Below, piece after piece: positions 23,466 to 33,581 of a DNA stretch of 64,000 nucleotides. The notes below the pieces were generated by a model. That model had not been told where the DNA came from and did no database searches. It worked only from the letters and a program-made list of their open reading frames with translations. Positions within the stretch are counted from its first letter, which is position 1. Each line of letters begins with the position of its first letter. The stretch is from Eukaryota sp. TZLM1-RC. Lineage: Eukaryota; Metamonada: BaSk clade. A program made the translations under genes and the position numbers. The DNA lies in contig JAUPSS010000004.1 in NCBI GenBank assembly GCA_040285825.1, positions 2,274,550 to 2,338,549 on the forward strand. Reading direction: 5' to 3'.

Positions 23466-23830
23466 GACCGAAAGAATTGAAAGTATCTTCAGTAACCAAA
23501 CGAGAGAGTAATGATTCTAAATGGGAAACAACTCTTTGTGACTTTGACATGCAATAGAGTTGATCCCTAACTGCATCATGAATTTTTGATCGGAAAGTAA
23601 TCAAATGTTTACAATTGAACAGATGATTTGGAGAAATAATTAATCCACATTTACAAATCAAATTATGAGGCACGTTATCAGGCCAAATAAACCTCGAAGG
23701 TACATTGTACAAGCAAATGTGGTATCATCTAAATGAAGACCATAAATTTAAGGAATCTGAGTAATTAAACACAAAGTGTTCACAATCTGGAAAATGTCTT
23801 CTGCAAATAATTTTTTCTTAAATGCTGGTA
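23463..23830 (-). mobile_element. RT-zeta fragment
   Basis: Minus-strand coding remnants of the finger and the following helix: SRFIWPDNVPHNLICKCGL, HLFNCKHLITFRSKIHDAVRDQLYCMSKSQRV, ending DTFNSFGR. It is close to the copy at 29199-30100. It faces the RT-delta scrap head-on, so the site holds two truncated insertions back to back or a rearrangement. Confidence 0.72.
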
Positions 23831-24249
23831 CCATATCAGTTCTGCTGGAGAATCTCGTAAATGGTTTCTTGCTGAGGTAGAGTGATATAAACATCATGGG
23901 TGCTGACCTCAAAGTGTTGCAAGACCATTCATTTATAGTGAAAATGATTCTATTATTGGTAAAACTTTTTTAATGCGGTACAGCATGAGATTCAATTTTT
24001 ACAGGAAGATTCAACTGTCGAATTACTGATGCCGTGTTGAGAAAATTGCGAAATAATGGACCACTATATCAGGAATATAAGTGGTTGTCCAAGTATTTCC
24101 GTTTCTCAAAATTGCTTCTTTTGCTAGTGAAACAAAAATTTCTTACAATAGAGTCCCTGAACACATTGTTTTAAAAAAAGAATTTAATATCAAAAGTTTT
24201 GCTTTATAAAACAAAAAAAACAAAATCTATGTACAAGAACCAACAAACA
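23831..24249. other. no gene recognised downstream of ALIX
   Basis: About 400 bp, AT-rich, without a convincing frame. The right end holds the 3' UTR of the ALIX gene (T-rich and A-rich runs at 24170-24230). Confidence 0.4.
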
Positions 24250-26412
24250 TTAATAATTGGGTGGAGGAGCTCCATAAGACTGGGTATACTGACTTTGCAT
24301 AAAACTCAACAACTCGTTAACCTGCAAATGCCGCATCTGCTTAAAACCAGTGACATTATCAGTCAAATCAATCAATTTGTTCATCAATTTTGAGTAGAAC
24401 TGCTCACCTTCTGCCAAATTAGCCTCCAACTCCTTTAACATCTTGAGACAATCTTCATATTCAGAGATTACCTCCTCACGTTGTCTAGTGCTCTCATCTT
24501 CTTTAGGCTTCAACATCTCAAACTCTCTGAAATGTTTTCGCATTTCAGCCATAATATCAGCTTGTTGGTCAATTGTATCATCCAAATGAGTAACTTTCTC
24601 CTCGATCATAGACCTGATAAACCCTTCACCTTGTCTGAAATGTTTGGATACATTTTCTGCAGTTGCGGCTTTTTTAGCTTCTTCAATACCTTTTCTTCTC
24701 GCTTCAAAGATATCAGCAATTTTCTCCATATCTTGTTTCAACACATTCGCACTTGCCTCCAACTCTCCAGACGCTTCCTTCCCAACAATGGCAGGTACAC
24801 TCTTTTCAACAACCTCAGGGCCCTCCTTAATCAGCTCAATATACCTTCTGTATGAATTCAACTTTGCTTTGATTTTGTTGTCACTCGTCTCAGCTTGCTC
24901 CGAAACACCTTTCAGTCTTCGTGCTTCGGCCAAAAGGTTTGCCAGCCCCTGTCTGATCTGCTGGTTTTGGTATTGCTGTCCAAATCTTTGTTGTAGTTCA
25001 TTTTCAGCCCTATCAATTTCATTTAAAGTAGACAAGTTATCCGAAATCATTAATAAACATTGCTTCTTGTTTTGGTCGACATTACCTTCTTTTTCCAAAA
25101 CCTTTTCAGCGGTAGGGATAGCACTCGTAATTGCTCTCTTTAAAGCCAAGGGAAAGTGTTCAGGGGATAGGGTAACAGTGACTGCACCAGGAAGACCCAT
25201 TTCCTTCATAGCTTCTTGACCAGCTGAAGTGACTTCCTCGTACTTCTCACAAATTTCATTGACCACAGTCCCTGCCAGCTTTGTCATTTCATCCAATAGC
25301 GCCATATCGCTCTTAGACAACAACCCCACAAACAAACTGTCCCCTTCAACTTTGCACATTTCCTTTGTGTCCACCATGCAGTGTTCGGGAGGTAAGGTAA
25401 GCTCTCGTTCAGCCTTGACAGTCATAAAATAGATTTCAGAGTTTGCCTTTTCAGCAGCACGCAATTCATTATCCACAACCTTTTTGGCCATCTCAAGTGA
25501 CGGTAACAACTGACCAATGTTGGGGACCTTGTTAAAAGCACCATTAAGAAGTTTACTTGCCAATCTTAATCTTGCAACCTGTTCACCATATTCCATCTTG
25601 GTTTCGCACTGGTGAGCCAAGACTTGATGAACTACTGCAGAGAAAAGTACTGATTTAGAATACGCTCGTAGTATCCAACTCTGATCAATAACAGAAGCAA
25701 TTGAAGGCGCTTTGGACAAGGAAACTACTTTTTCGTACATTTTGCCTGCACACATCATAAGCTTTAAGAGAGGATCAGAAGCGATGTTCGACAACTTGGC
25801 ATACTCCACAAAACATTCCTGGGCTTGGGCAAGCATGAGCGTCTGCATGAGGGTTAGACAATCAGAGGTAAGATCAGGCACGAGAGGCCCGAGCTGGGGT
25901 GTGGCAAGGATGATGGACTTGCAATGAGCGAAGATTCCAGCAGCGGTACAGTAATGCTGAATGGCTGATTTAAGGTTTTCTGTCGACTTCTTAGGTATGT
26001 TCATGGCGGCGTGAGACCAGGCAGCTGCTAAGTTGTAGAGTACTGCTGCTTGCTCGGCTTCAATGTAGTTGCTTGTGAACTTGTTTCTGGGAATGAATGA
26101 GCATGACCAAGAGAATGGTATGGAAATCTCTGAAGGATTGATCGGAAGCTGTTCTTTGATCGACTCCAGGGTAGAGTTATATCGGGAAAGAAGGTTACGA
26201 GACTCGATCGAGGGCTCCGAAACACGCCCTGCTGCTTTACGGAGCTCATTCAATCGACGGATATCAGTAGCATACTTTTCCAAGTACTCTGGTCCGTATT
26301 GCTTTCTAATGTATGTAGTTAGAGGTTTAGTAAAGTCTACATCGTGGCAGTGGTGTAAGTGGACCCCAAGCATGGCATCACAGAAGCGGTAAGGTACCTT
26401 AAACTGTGTCAT
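24250..26412 (-). CDS. ALIX/BRO1-domain ESCRT-associated protein, 720 aa
   Basis: ATG at 26412; one uninterrupted exon. Residues 1 to about 370 form a BRO1 domain (FSWSCSF, YIEAEQAAVLYNLAAAWSHAA, AIQHYCTAAGIFAHC, LMLAQAQECFVEYAK, the ARLRLASKLLNGA region), which binds ESCRT-III CHMP4/Snf7. Residues of about 390-700 form a helical V-domain-like arm. The tail is very short (QSYGAPPPNY) compared with the long Pro-rich tail of animal ALIX (about 870 aa), as in several protists. Role: multivesicular-body sorting, membrane abscission and repair. The gene is divergent from a weak open frame at 26460. It is one of several endomembrane-traffic genes in the window (VPS26, delta-COP-like, COMMD10). Confidence 0.93.
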   Translation of the reverse strand: MTQFKVPYRFCDAMLGVHLHHCHDVDFTKPLTTYIRKQYGPEYLEKYATDIRRLNELRKAAGRVSEPSIESRNLLSRYNSTLESIKEQLPINPSEISIPFSWSCSFIPRNKFTSNYIEAEQAAVLYNLAAAWSHAAMNIPKKSTENLKSAIQHYCTAAGIFAHCKSIILATPQLGPLVPDLTSDCLTLMQTLMLAQAQECFVEYAKLSNIASDPLLKLMMCAGKMYEKVVSLSKAPSIASVIDQSWILRAYSKSVLFSAVVHQVLAHQCETKMEYGEQVARLRLASKLLNGAFNKVPNIGQLLPSLEMAKKVVDNELRAAEKANSEIYFMTVKAERELTLPPEHCMVDTKEMCKVEGDSLFVGLLSKSDMALLDEMTKLAGTVVNEICEKYEEVTSAGQEAMKEMGLPGAVTVTLSPEHFPLALKRAITSAIPTAEKVLEKEGNVDQNKKQCLLMISDNLSTLNEIDRAENELQQRFGQQYQNQQIRQGLANLLAEARRLKGVSEQAETSDNKIKAKLNSYRRYIELIKEGPEVVEKSVPAIVGKEASGELEASANVLKQDMEKIADIFEARRKGIEEAKKAATAENVSKHFRQGEGFIRSMIEEKVTHLDDTIDQQADIMAEMRKHFREFEMLKPKEDESTRQREEVISEYEDCLKMLKELEANLAEGEQFYSKLMNKLIDLTDNVTGFKQMRHLQVNELLSFMQSQYTQSYGAPPPNY

Positions 26413-26459
26413 TTTGAGAAGTTTTGGCTTTAAAAAACAAAATCTGAACTAATGCGAAA

Positions 26460-26741
26460 ATGATATACGTGTGCATTTTTACCGACTGTGTGCACACATC
26501 TTATATCAATCAACTCCTGATACTGTTGATGCCATCAAGTTTTACAACACAATTACCTTCACATGATGGCTCTATCGGAACATCTTCTAACCTGTTTCTG
26601 GCAATTCACATTTGGGCCAAAGAGCAGTGCTTTGCTATTAATGAATCAGAAAAAGGGAACAATCCGTCATGTAACAATTTGATGAAATCAGAAAAACAAT
26701 CTGTATCGAAACCATTGCAGTCGATTGCGAACTTTGTCTAA
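26460..26741 (+). CDS. possible small protein, 93 aa, unrecognised
   Basis: An ATG-started frame 47 bp from the ALIX start on the other strand. It opens with a hydrophobic stretch (INQLLILLMPSS) and contains LFLAIHIWAKEQCFAINESEKG. No family recognised. It could be a real short gene sharing a promoter with ALIX or an exon of the relic downstream. Confidence 0.25.
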   Translation: MIYVCIFTDCVHTSYINQLLILLMPSSFTTQLPSHDGSIGTSSNLFLAIHIWAKEQCFAINESEKGNNPSCNNLMKSEKQSVSKPLQSIANFV

Positions 26742-26825
26742 TGCCTTATTTAACAAAATAAAAAAAGGTCAGCCATTTTATTATTGATAAATTAAAACAA
26801 TTGATGGCACAACCAGTGAACAACA

Positions 26826-27540
26826 GGGGAGAACAATGTTGTTGTGTTGAACCAGCAACACTGGGAATCCCTTGTATTCACACTGTCAAGGAACAATTAT
26901 ACTGATGCCCTCCCTTTGAAATGGATCAATTTCATCCCCATTGGATCTTACCTGATTCAGAATCTCCAATACGATCAAGTGACAGTGACGACCATGTTGA
27001 TAGTAGGCAACATCTATCTTTTTTTTAAATTATGTAAATTTATTTTTAAAACTTTTTTTTAAAACTAAAATCTAAAAATCAATATCTTCAAAACAAGCTT
27101 CCACACCATGAAACCGTACAACAGCAATGTTTTCGTAATGTGCACTGACACACATCAAAGCTTTCGAAATCATTTTAGGAATTGATTTGAAAATAGTAAA
27201 CAGCTATCTAGAGAATTTGCTTCAGCTACGGCTCAGATGAATGAAGTTCAATTGATGAGGCTCAGGTAGGTTCTACGTGAGCAACATGCAACTATTGTTC
27301 AACAAGTTCAATGAACCTCAACCTCCACTGTCTTCTGATATTGTGAGGGTTAGGAGGGTCAGGAGAAGACCCAGATGTGCTATTTGTTCTCAGGAAGGGC
27401 ACAACCGTTCTACATGTCCCAACAGCTGGGCAATAAAAGATATTCTTAAAGTTGTTAGAGGTGAATTCAGAAGTTTATGCACACAGTTAACACAAATTTG
27501 CACACGTGCATCATCACCCGAACTAATGGGACTACAATAA
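26826..27540 (+). pseudogene. MULE-type transposase C-terminal relic (SWIM finger and CCHC knuckle)
   Basis: At about 26831-26900 one reads CCCVEPATLGIPCIHTVKEQL, a CxC...CxH SWIM zinc finger as found near the C-terminus of Mutator-like transposases, then PLKWI/HPHWIL in shifted frames. After an inserted retrotransposon tail (27003-27225) the coding resumes with MNEVQLMRLR and an Arg-rich segment followed by RCAICSQEGHNRSTCP, a C-x2-C-x4-H-x4-C knuckle, and stops at MGLQ. SWIM followed by an Arg-rich knuckle is typical of MULE C-termini. The catalytic domain is absent. Alternatively the knuckle part belongs to a retrotransposon N-terminus, since RT-alpha has the same CCHC spacing. Confidence 0.5.
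27003..27225 (-). mobile_element. retrotransposon 3' tail inserted in the MULE relic
   Basis: On the minus strand the frame ends ACFEDIDF-stop followed by an A-rich tail, like the GFEDVEF, CLEDIEF and DFLDVDL ends of the other retrotransposons here. The tail sits at 27003-27070. It divides the MULE relic. A weak near-repeat (aacatctatct / aacagctatct) lies at the two sides, too poor to claim a duplication. Confidence 0.6.
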
Positions 27541-27560
27541 TTTTTTTAAAATACCAATTT

Positions 27561-28523
27561 GGTTAAATCTGGTTAAATTATATGATGGCTTGGATTATGA
27601 AGTAAGACTTGGCTTGGCCAAAACTAAAAATCCCGCTTTCGGTAATTTTTTAAAGGATATTCGTGATAGTTCAGCTGCTGCTTTAGTAACTCAAGTTCCC
27701 TCTGTTTATGGACTTTTGTTAAAAGACAATGAATGGCTTCTAAACATGCGTTTTCGTTGTTTTCTGTGGCCAAACAATTTGCCCAATCATTTAACTTGTA
27801 AATGTGGTAAACCTCTTTTGTTTACTCATCTTTTGAACTGTAAACATTTCATTACGTTTAGAAGCAAAGTGCATAATAACGTCAGGGACCAAATTTATGT
27901 AATGTGCAAATCATATCGAGTAGATTCCTTTTTAGAGCCGCTGTTATCAAAACTAATTCTTGATGATCCCAATATTGATAGTACGCGTTACAACAGAGCT
28001 TCTATGGGTCTGACTAGAGGTGATCTAGTTGTTCCTGGTTTAAATGGTAGTTTTACTATTTTGGACGCCATGTCTATTGACCCTTGTAATTCCTCTAACG
28101 AACATTTCATTAACTCGGATGTAAATAATCCTCTTCTTGCAGGCGAAAAATATAAAATTGCTAAATATGCGAAACCTATTTCCTCGGTTAATGAAAATTC
28201 TCATGCCCAATATAATTTATGTCCATTTGTTTTTTCTTTGCTTGGATCTCTAGGTAAGGCTGCTATGGCTTTCCTTGAGGATTTTGTTGTAGTTGTAAAG
28301 GAAAGAACTGGAAGAATTTTCAATCGTGTTTACTGGCAAAACAGGATTGTATTTTCTATTTTTAAGGGAATGGTAACACTAATTTCTGATTCACTATCTT
28401 CTTTTGGGAAATTTTCTGAATCTTTAGCGATTAATTGTTTTGATGTAGGGGAGGCAGGTTTTGAGGATGTGGAGTTTTAATTGTGTATTTCATATTTGTT
28501 GTTGAATAAAAATAAATAAGGTT
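27561..28523 (+). mobile_element. RT-delta retrotransposon, 5'-truncated
   Basis: The frame 27590-28480 is open: LDYEVRLGLAKTKNPAF, RCFLWPNNLPNHL, CKCGKPLLFTHLLNC (CxC-x7-H-x3-C finger), TRGDLVVPGLNG and AMSIDPC (endonuclease-like), a FVFSLLGSLG segment and GFEDVEF-stop, then AATAAA-containing 3' UTR. The 12-bp repeat aaataccaattt at 27549-27560 and 28524-28535 flanks it. The first 25 bp after the left repeat (ggttaaatctggttaaatt) are not obviously element-derived. The insertion split an RT-gamma piece to its right from the relic on its left. Confidence 0.85.
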
Positions 28524-28535
28524 AAATACCAATTT

Positions 28536-29190
28536 TTAAATGTCCCAACAAATTGGGTTAGATATTAAATTGGCCAAATGTTTCATTATTGGTAATCAGA
28601 ATGTTGAGGTAGCATTTAATGAGACTTTCATCAAATTTGTTGATTATGAAGCAGATGCAATTCGTTTGCTTGGCTCCTATTTTGGAAATAGTGAAAAAAT
28701 TAAATCGATTTTGACAGGCAATTTGGAAAAAAATGAGGAGCAACTTTTAACTATTCAAGAGTTAAAAATTGACAAGCATTTAGCGTTTTCGGTCCTGAAT
28801 GTGTGTTTTGGACCAAAAATTAATCACCTTCTTCGTTCTTTATCCCCTACAATTTCACATGATTCTGCACGTCAATTTAATGTTTTGTGATCCAATTTTT
28901 CAGGAAATTTGGTGGAAATATGTTCATCAAGAATTCCTTATCATGCATTTTTTAGTCCTAAATTTCTTGGAGTTGGTTTTTCAAAAGCTGAGCATTCATG
29001 CAAAAGTGCTTTCATTGGTGGTATGAAAATTTTTCTTTTTGAGTGGAAATTCCAGTTTGATAAAATTCCTGTGAATGAACCACACCCTTTACTGAAGTCT
29101 CTCGAAAACATGGTACAAGAACTATCTATTGATGTGTGGAATAAGTGTTTTCCTTCAAGTTTGCCTTCTGTACCTTATACTCTTTCTACT
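28536..29190 (+). mobile_element. RT-gamma fragment (reverse transcriptase thumb and connection)
   Basis: Frames read QQIGLDIKLAKCFIIG (RT motif with the lysine-cysteine pair), IRLLGSYFGN, a thumb helix KIDKHLAFSVLNVCFG, then FSPKFLGVGFSKAEHSCKSAF and MVQELSIDVWNKCFPSSLPSVP, which is exactly where each unit of the array at 2950-12187 begins. It is the closest relative of the array in the window and shows what lies upstream of the array unit in the parent element. A frameshift separates 28890 from 28909. Confidence 0.8.
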
Positions 29191-29198
29191 ACGAACCC

Positions 29199-30100
29199 CA
29201 TCAACTAAATGACGGAAGATTTTCGCTATTCACTCGTATAGCAACTCGATTGTTATAAAACTCTGTAATGTTATTAAGAAAGCAGCAGACAATAAGGGGA
29301 CAACGCCTTTAAAAATTCAAAATACAATTCTGTTCGGCCAAAACATTTTGTGAAAAATTCTTCCTGTGCGTTGCTTTACAATTTTCAAAAAATCATCCAA
29401 GAAAAATAAAGCAAGTGGTCCAAGCGTACCATGTAAGGAAAAAGCAAATGGACAAAGGACATAATGAGAATGCGATTCAGCATTCAAGGATAGCAACTTT
29501 ATATTTATCAATGCAGTGTTTTCGGCAACAGACAGAGGATTCTTGTATTTTGACTGAGCTAATGGTAGGAAAAAATTATTACACATATCAGTTGATCTCA
29601 CATGGGTAATGCTGGTCGTCCCTTCAAGACGTTGAAATGTTAAATCACCTCTATTTCGACCGAAAGAATTCAAAGTACCTTCATCAACCAAATGAGAGAG
29701 TAATGGTTCTAAATAGGAAACAATTCTGTGTGACTTTGACATACAGTAGAGTTGATCCCTTACTACATCATGTACTTTTGATTGGAAAGTGATAAAGAGT
29801 TTACAATTAAATAAAGATGATTTGGAGAAATTTTTGATCCACATTTACAAATCAAATTATGAGGCTCGTTATCAGGATTAAATACAACATCGAAGGCACA
29901 TTGTATAAGCAAATGTGGTATCATCCAAAAGAAGACCATGAATTTGAGGAATTTGAGTAATTAAACACAAAGGGGAACTGTTTTGGGCATCTAACAGATA
30001 ATTTGCGAAAGCCGAATGATCATTTTTGGCCGAGCTAAGACGAACAATATCTGAGTAACAAATATCTAAGATAAAAATATAATATGTTTCTCTAATTCAT
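29199..30100 (-). mobile_element. RT-zeta retrotransposon, 5'-truncated and decayed
   Basis: On the minus strand from about 30050: SSAKNDHSAFANYLLDAQN, an interrupted finger region, FNCKLFITFQSKVHDVVRDQLYCMSKSHRI, NRGDLTFQRLEG, SVAENTAL, CPFAFSLHGTLGPLALFFLDDF and a decayed 3' end sharing atgacggaagattttcgcta with 44690. Stops and shifts interrupt the frame. It meets the RT-gamma fragment tail to tail at about 29195. Confidence 0.75.
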
Positions 30101-30109
30101 ATGACGAAA

Positions 30110-30680
30110 TTGTATCAAGTTGAGAACCCAATTTCTACTATCGTTTACATTTCCTATGAGGAGACATTTGTCGGGATTGAGCAAAAGACCAATTTTTCTG
30201 CTGACTACAATCATTGAACCAAAATTTCCTCGACAAAATCCTGATCTGCTTGTTTTCTCGCCATTGCTTTTAATTCGATGAAAGAACCGAGGTTATGTAA
30301 TAGGTATAGCAAATTTAATTTGTGAGCACCACAAAACGACATAAAATGTGTTCATTGTTTTTTCTTGAACCAATTTTTGGAAACCATTCGAAAAAGTTCC
30401 TGCTTCTACTGATAGTTTTCCGTTTATAAAAAATAGGAAAGGAATAAAAACAAGTGGTCTATTTCCATCAGCATTAGCTTCTTCGATATCTTTGTCATAT
30501 TTTCTATGTTAATACATGAGATTCCTGCATTCTTGCCCCAAACCCCCTTCATAAGGTCTAGATTGAATTCAACCAAAAATTTGTTGTGAACTGATGATAA
30601 TCGCAAATTGAATACGAGAACGCCAAAAGAAAGATATCAAGTCCCTATATTGTTCTGTTTTCAAGTACGTTTTGGAAGTC
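30110..30680 (-). mobile_element. cluster of small retrotransposon remnants
   Basis: Minus-strand scraps: an RT motif IGLLLNPDKCLLIG (about 30110-30200), then RT-epsilon 3'-end sequence (30205-30520: aaaatttcctcgacaaaatcctgatctgcttg and the matching region of epsilon), then a second partial epsilon piece (about 30590-30680). They are strongly diverged and no junction repeat could be fixed. Confidence 0.6.
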
Positions 30681-30848
30681 ATTTAAACAAATTTCTTTTT
30701 TTGTTCTGGGGTATAAAGATAAAAATGATTTAAGTAGCAAATAAAGAAAAAGTTGTTTTTGCTTTGACTAAATGAATTGGTGCACAATGCTATAGGGAAA
30801 GTATCACATGCTTAACACTTATGTGAAAAATGTTGCAAAAAGACAGTA

Positions 30849-31263
30849 TTATCCAATGATGAGTGAGATAATACTGAAGCAAAGTCCTGAACAAATCATG
30901 CCCAAAGGACAAAATTTGCATAGAAACACTTGGAATGAACAGAAACTATTTACAATAAACACATAGAGAGCTAGACGGAAAGACCAATGCAAAGGTAGAC
31001 CAAACTCAGCGACGCACTTGTTGACCTCGCCCCTGAGTACAGAGAGGTTGACGTATAACCTCAAAGGGAATGCGCTTACGGCAAATCTTTTGACACCTGC
31101 TGGTTGCACGAGAAACCTTGCGTGCTTCTTCAGGACATACGTCACCTAAATGAAGCTCTGTACCATGATAGGTTGACATTGGAGCTGCTGAAGTGCAGAA
31201 GGGGGGGGGGTAAAGAAGAGTATCAGTTAGTACTGTTCTTTTCTGAGGTTTAGGACTACCCAT
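30849..31263 (-). CDS. possible basic protein, unrecognised
   Basis: A frame from ATG 31263 (MGSPKPQKRTVLTDTLLYPPP) crosses an 11-base C-run (31201-31211 on the + strand as G), then reads GTELHLGDVCPEEARKVSRA, ATSRCQKICRKRIPFEVIR, ending QGRGQQVRR. A second frame over 30849-31145 is also open. The homopolymer is a likely site of slippage or sequencing error, so the true frame is unsure. G+C and codon choice look more like a host gene than like the surrounding debris. No family recognised. Confidence 0.35.
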
Positions 31264-31289
31264 TAATCTTTCAACTTCTTTCTATTACT

Positions 31290-31742
31290 CCCTCAGTTCA
31301 TGACCCCACTACTGGCCCTCCACAAACTGCAACTTATGCTGCTCTCCCACCGACGCCTCAACCGGTACAGTCCATGTACACACCTCCTGCTCCTCGCTCA
31401 TCCAGTGATAATACCAGGAAAACTTTCCTTGAAAGCTCTGATTGGAAGCTAAACAAAACTGTTAGTTATTCATCAAACAAAAACACTTCTGTCCCTAGCG
31501 TTTTACTTCGTTTGAAGCTTTCAAATGGCATCTCGAAGAAAATTGTTAACATTGAGCTAAACGAACGGGAGCTGGAAGCCCTTTTCAATACTGTTGAAGA
31601 TATCTCTGTTCATTTAGACAATCTGTAACAAAGTAAGTTATTTTGTAAATAAATAGTTGATGTTTTTTGTTGTTTATTTCAACATTGTTGGCACGTTATT
31701 ATGCAAAGAAGCTCCTGAACTGTGTGTTCTAGGTTTTCTGTG
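31290..31742 (+). pseudogene. chimeric frame: Pro-rich exon joined to a duplicated COMMD10 tail
   Basis: From about 31418 to 31742 the sequence repeats, inverted, 46609-46935: the last 70 codons of COMMD10 (SSDWKLNKTVS..., VNIELNERELEALFNTV), the intergenic 56 bp and the last codons of V-ATPase G on the opposite strand. Upstream, an unrelated Pro-rich open stretch (TTGPPQTATYAALPPTP, YTPPAPRSSSDNT) follows a good 3' splice site (ttactccctcag at about 31288) and is in frame with the COMM piece. The COMM part differs by only a few residues from the source. Either a decayed duplicate or a new fused exon. Confidence 0.65.
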
Positions 31743-33560
31743 TTTAATTCTACACCATTAAGTAAAAGTTGAAAACTAAGGCCCATAGATGTCGTAGGGA
31801 GAAACCAAAGTGAAAACCACAGTAAATTTTATTGAACAATTTTAGTGAACAACAGTTTTTTTGGACAATAGCTGGAAACACAGTGGCATGAGATAAAAAA
31901 GAGTGGTGATTAGACTAGTAGAAAGCCAAAACTAAGGCAAATCTGCAGATTATTCGGCAAATAATAGGATATTGAATAGTTGAATTTATTGTTGTAAACT
32001 GTATAATATTTCTAAATTTAAAACTATCTGGAAATTTATTTAGCTTATCATTATTTAAAATAGTTAGTGAATTTAAATTTGGTAATTTCATTGACTCAAT
32101 AATAAATAAATTTTTAACATCTTTAGTAATAACCAAATGACTAGTATTATTAAGAATTGAATATTTATCTCCAGTGACAAAGGGGGAGACATGGGCACGA
32201 AAAATGAGGTAAGGTTAAAGGAGTAGCAGACCAGAAAAGAGAAGAAGGATCAGAACTCTAAAGACTAAAGGAGACGTCATATATTCGTGAGCCTTGAGAT
32301 ACTAGACAACAAGAACGAGAAGTGTTATTGTAAAGTCAACAAAGTATATGGAAATTCCAGGCTTGAGTGATGATTTTTCGTTAAACACGGTTAGTAAAAT
32401 CTTTTAATTTGGTTGAATTTTATGTTGAATACTAATCCCTTTTCTTTTCCCTTCCCTGCCTAATCCCTACCTAATCCCTTTTTGTGTTTCTGACTTATGG
32501 CTTTGACCTTTGAAATCTTAATGTCCATTCTAATTCTTGTATGTAGCTTATCTACATACAGGTTGGACCAACTGAAAGAGTCAACATTTGTGTGATACAT
32601 TAACAATACATTTACTTATGTAAGATTGACAAAACAGAACCACTAGACAAAATTGTTAACAAATCTGAATCTGATAGAACAAATCGGTACTTTGAAGAAT
32701 TCTTGAATCATGAGCATTTAATAAAGGTTTTTGGGAAGCTCGTTGTGAAAGTTTATTTAAAACTTGATTAGCTTTTACATAACCCATATCAGAAAGTTCT
32801 TGGGCAAAAAATAAAGAGTTTATGGTTATCATCCAAGTTGGTTTTAGCAAATATAATCGCCAACTCCAAGATTTTTGTAATTCCAAAGGACTCTGAAACA
32901 GATCCCATCACAGACCGTAGTTCTAATTCAACTGAAATAGCAATAAAATAATTGATAAATTCAGTCTTCCAAATTTGATTGAAAAAATGGAAATGTGGAT
33001 TGTCAAAGAGGATTGTCATTTTTTAAACTTCAATTTGCAGAAATGATACTCTATTCTGGCACTCTATAATGGTGCACCATCATGATAACTCTTAAAAATT
33101 GCATACTCTCGAAAATCAGGTGAAAACTTTCCATTCTGACGAGAAAATATGGTAAGGAAGCATTTAATGAACTTCATTTGAAAAAAAGGTTAAATAAAAA
33201 AGTACAACAGTGTCAGTAACTTAATTCTTGATTTTATAAGTGCAAATGTTGTGTAAGTTTTCAACTATTGGTCTCCTCAGTCAAGACAATTTTGGCAATT
33301 TTGATGCTCAACTTTGATATGCTTAAATTTATTAGTATTTTATTTATTTTAGCGACAGAAAATCCATTCACGTGGACCAAAATTAAACAAGGAAAGCTGG
33401 TGAAGTTTAGTTGAAATGCAGAAAAACCTGCGAAATTTTCGATTTTTTTTTGAAAATACAAAAATTGTAGAGTGAAACCTATTTAGCAAAAAAAAACAAA
33501 ATGTTTGATCAAAATTTCAGTGCCCAATATAAAATAATTGGAAATAAAACAACAAGTGAT
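31743..33560. other. no gene recognised
   Basis: 1.8 kb. A minus-strand frame at 31915-32136 has an LRR-like look (LPNLNSLTILNNDKLNKFP) but is short. Overlapping minus-strand frames at 32656-33019 are open but match nothing I know. The rest is AT-rich with no clear structure. Confidence 0.4.
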
Positions 33561-33581
33561 TCTGAAATAAATTGATTTAAT

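Noticed and set aside
24644-25219. Plus-strand 191-codon frame inside ALIX
   Set aside because: Antisense shadow of the ALIX V-domain, which is clearly coding on the minus strand.
29199-29220. Target-site duplication for the RT-gamma piece at 28536
   Set aside because: No matching 11-13-bp repeat could be found; the junctions are overwritten by RT-delta on the left and RT-zeta on the right.
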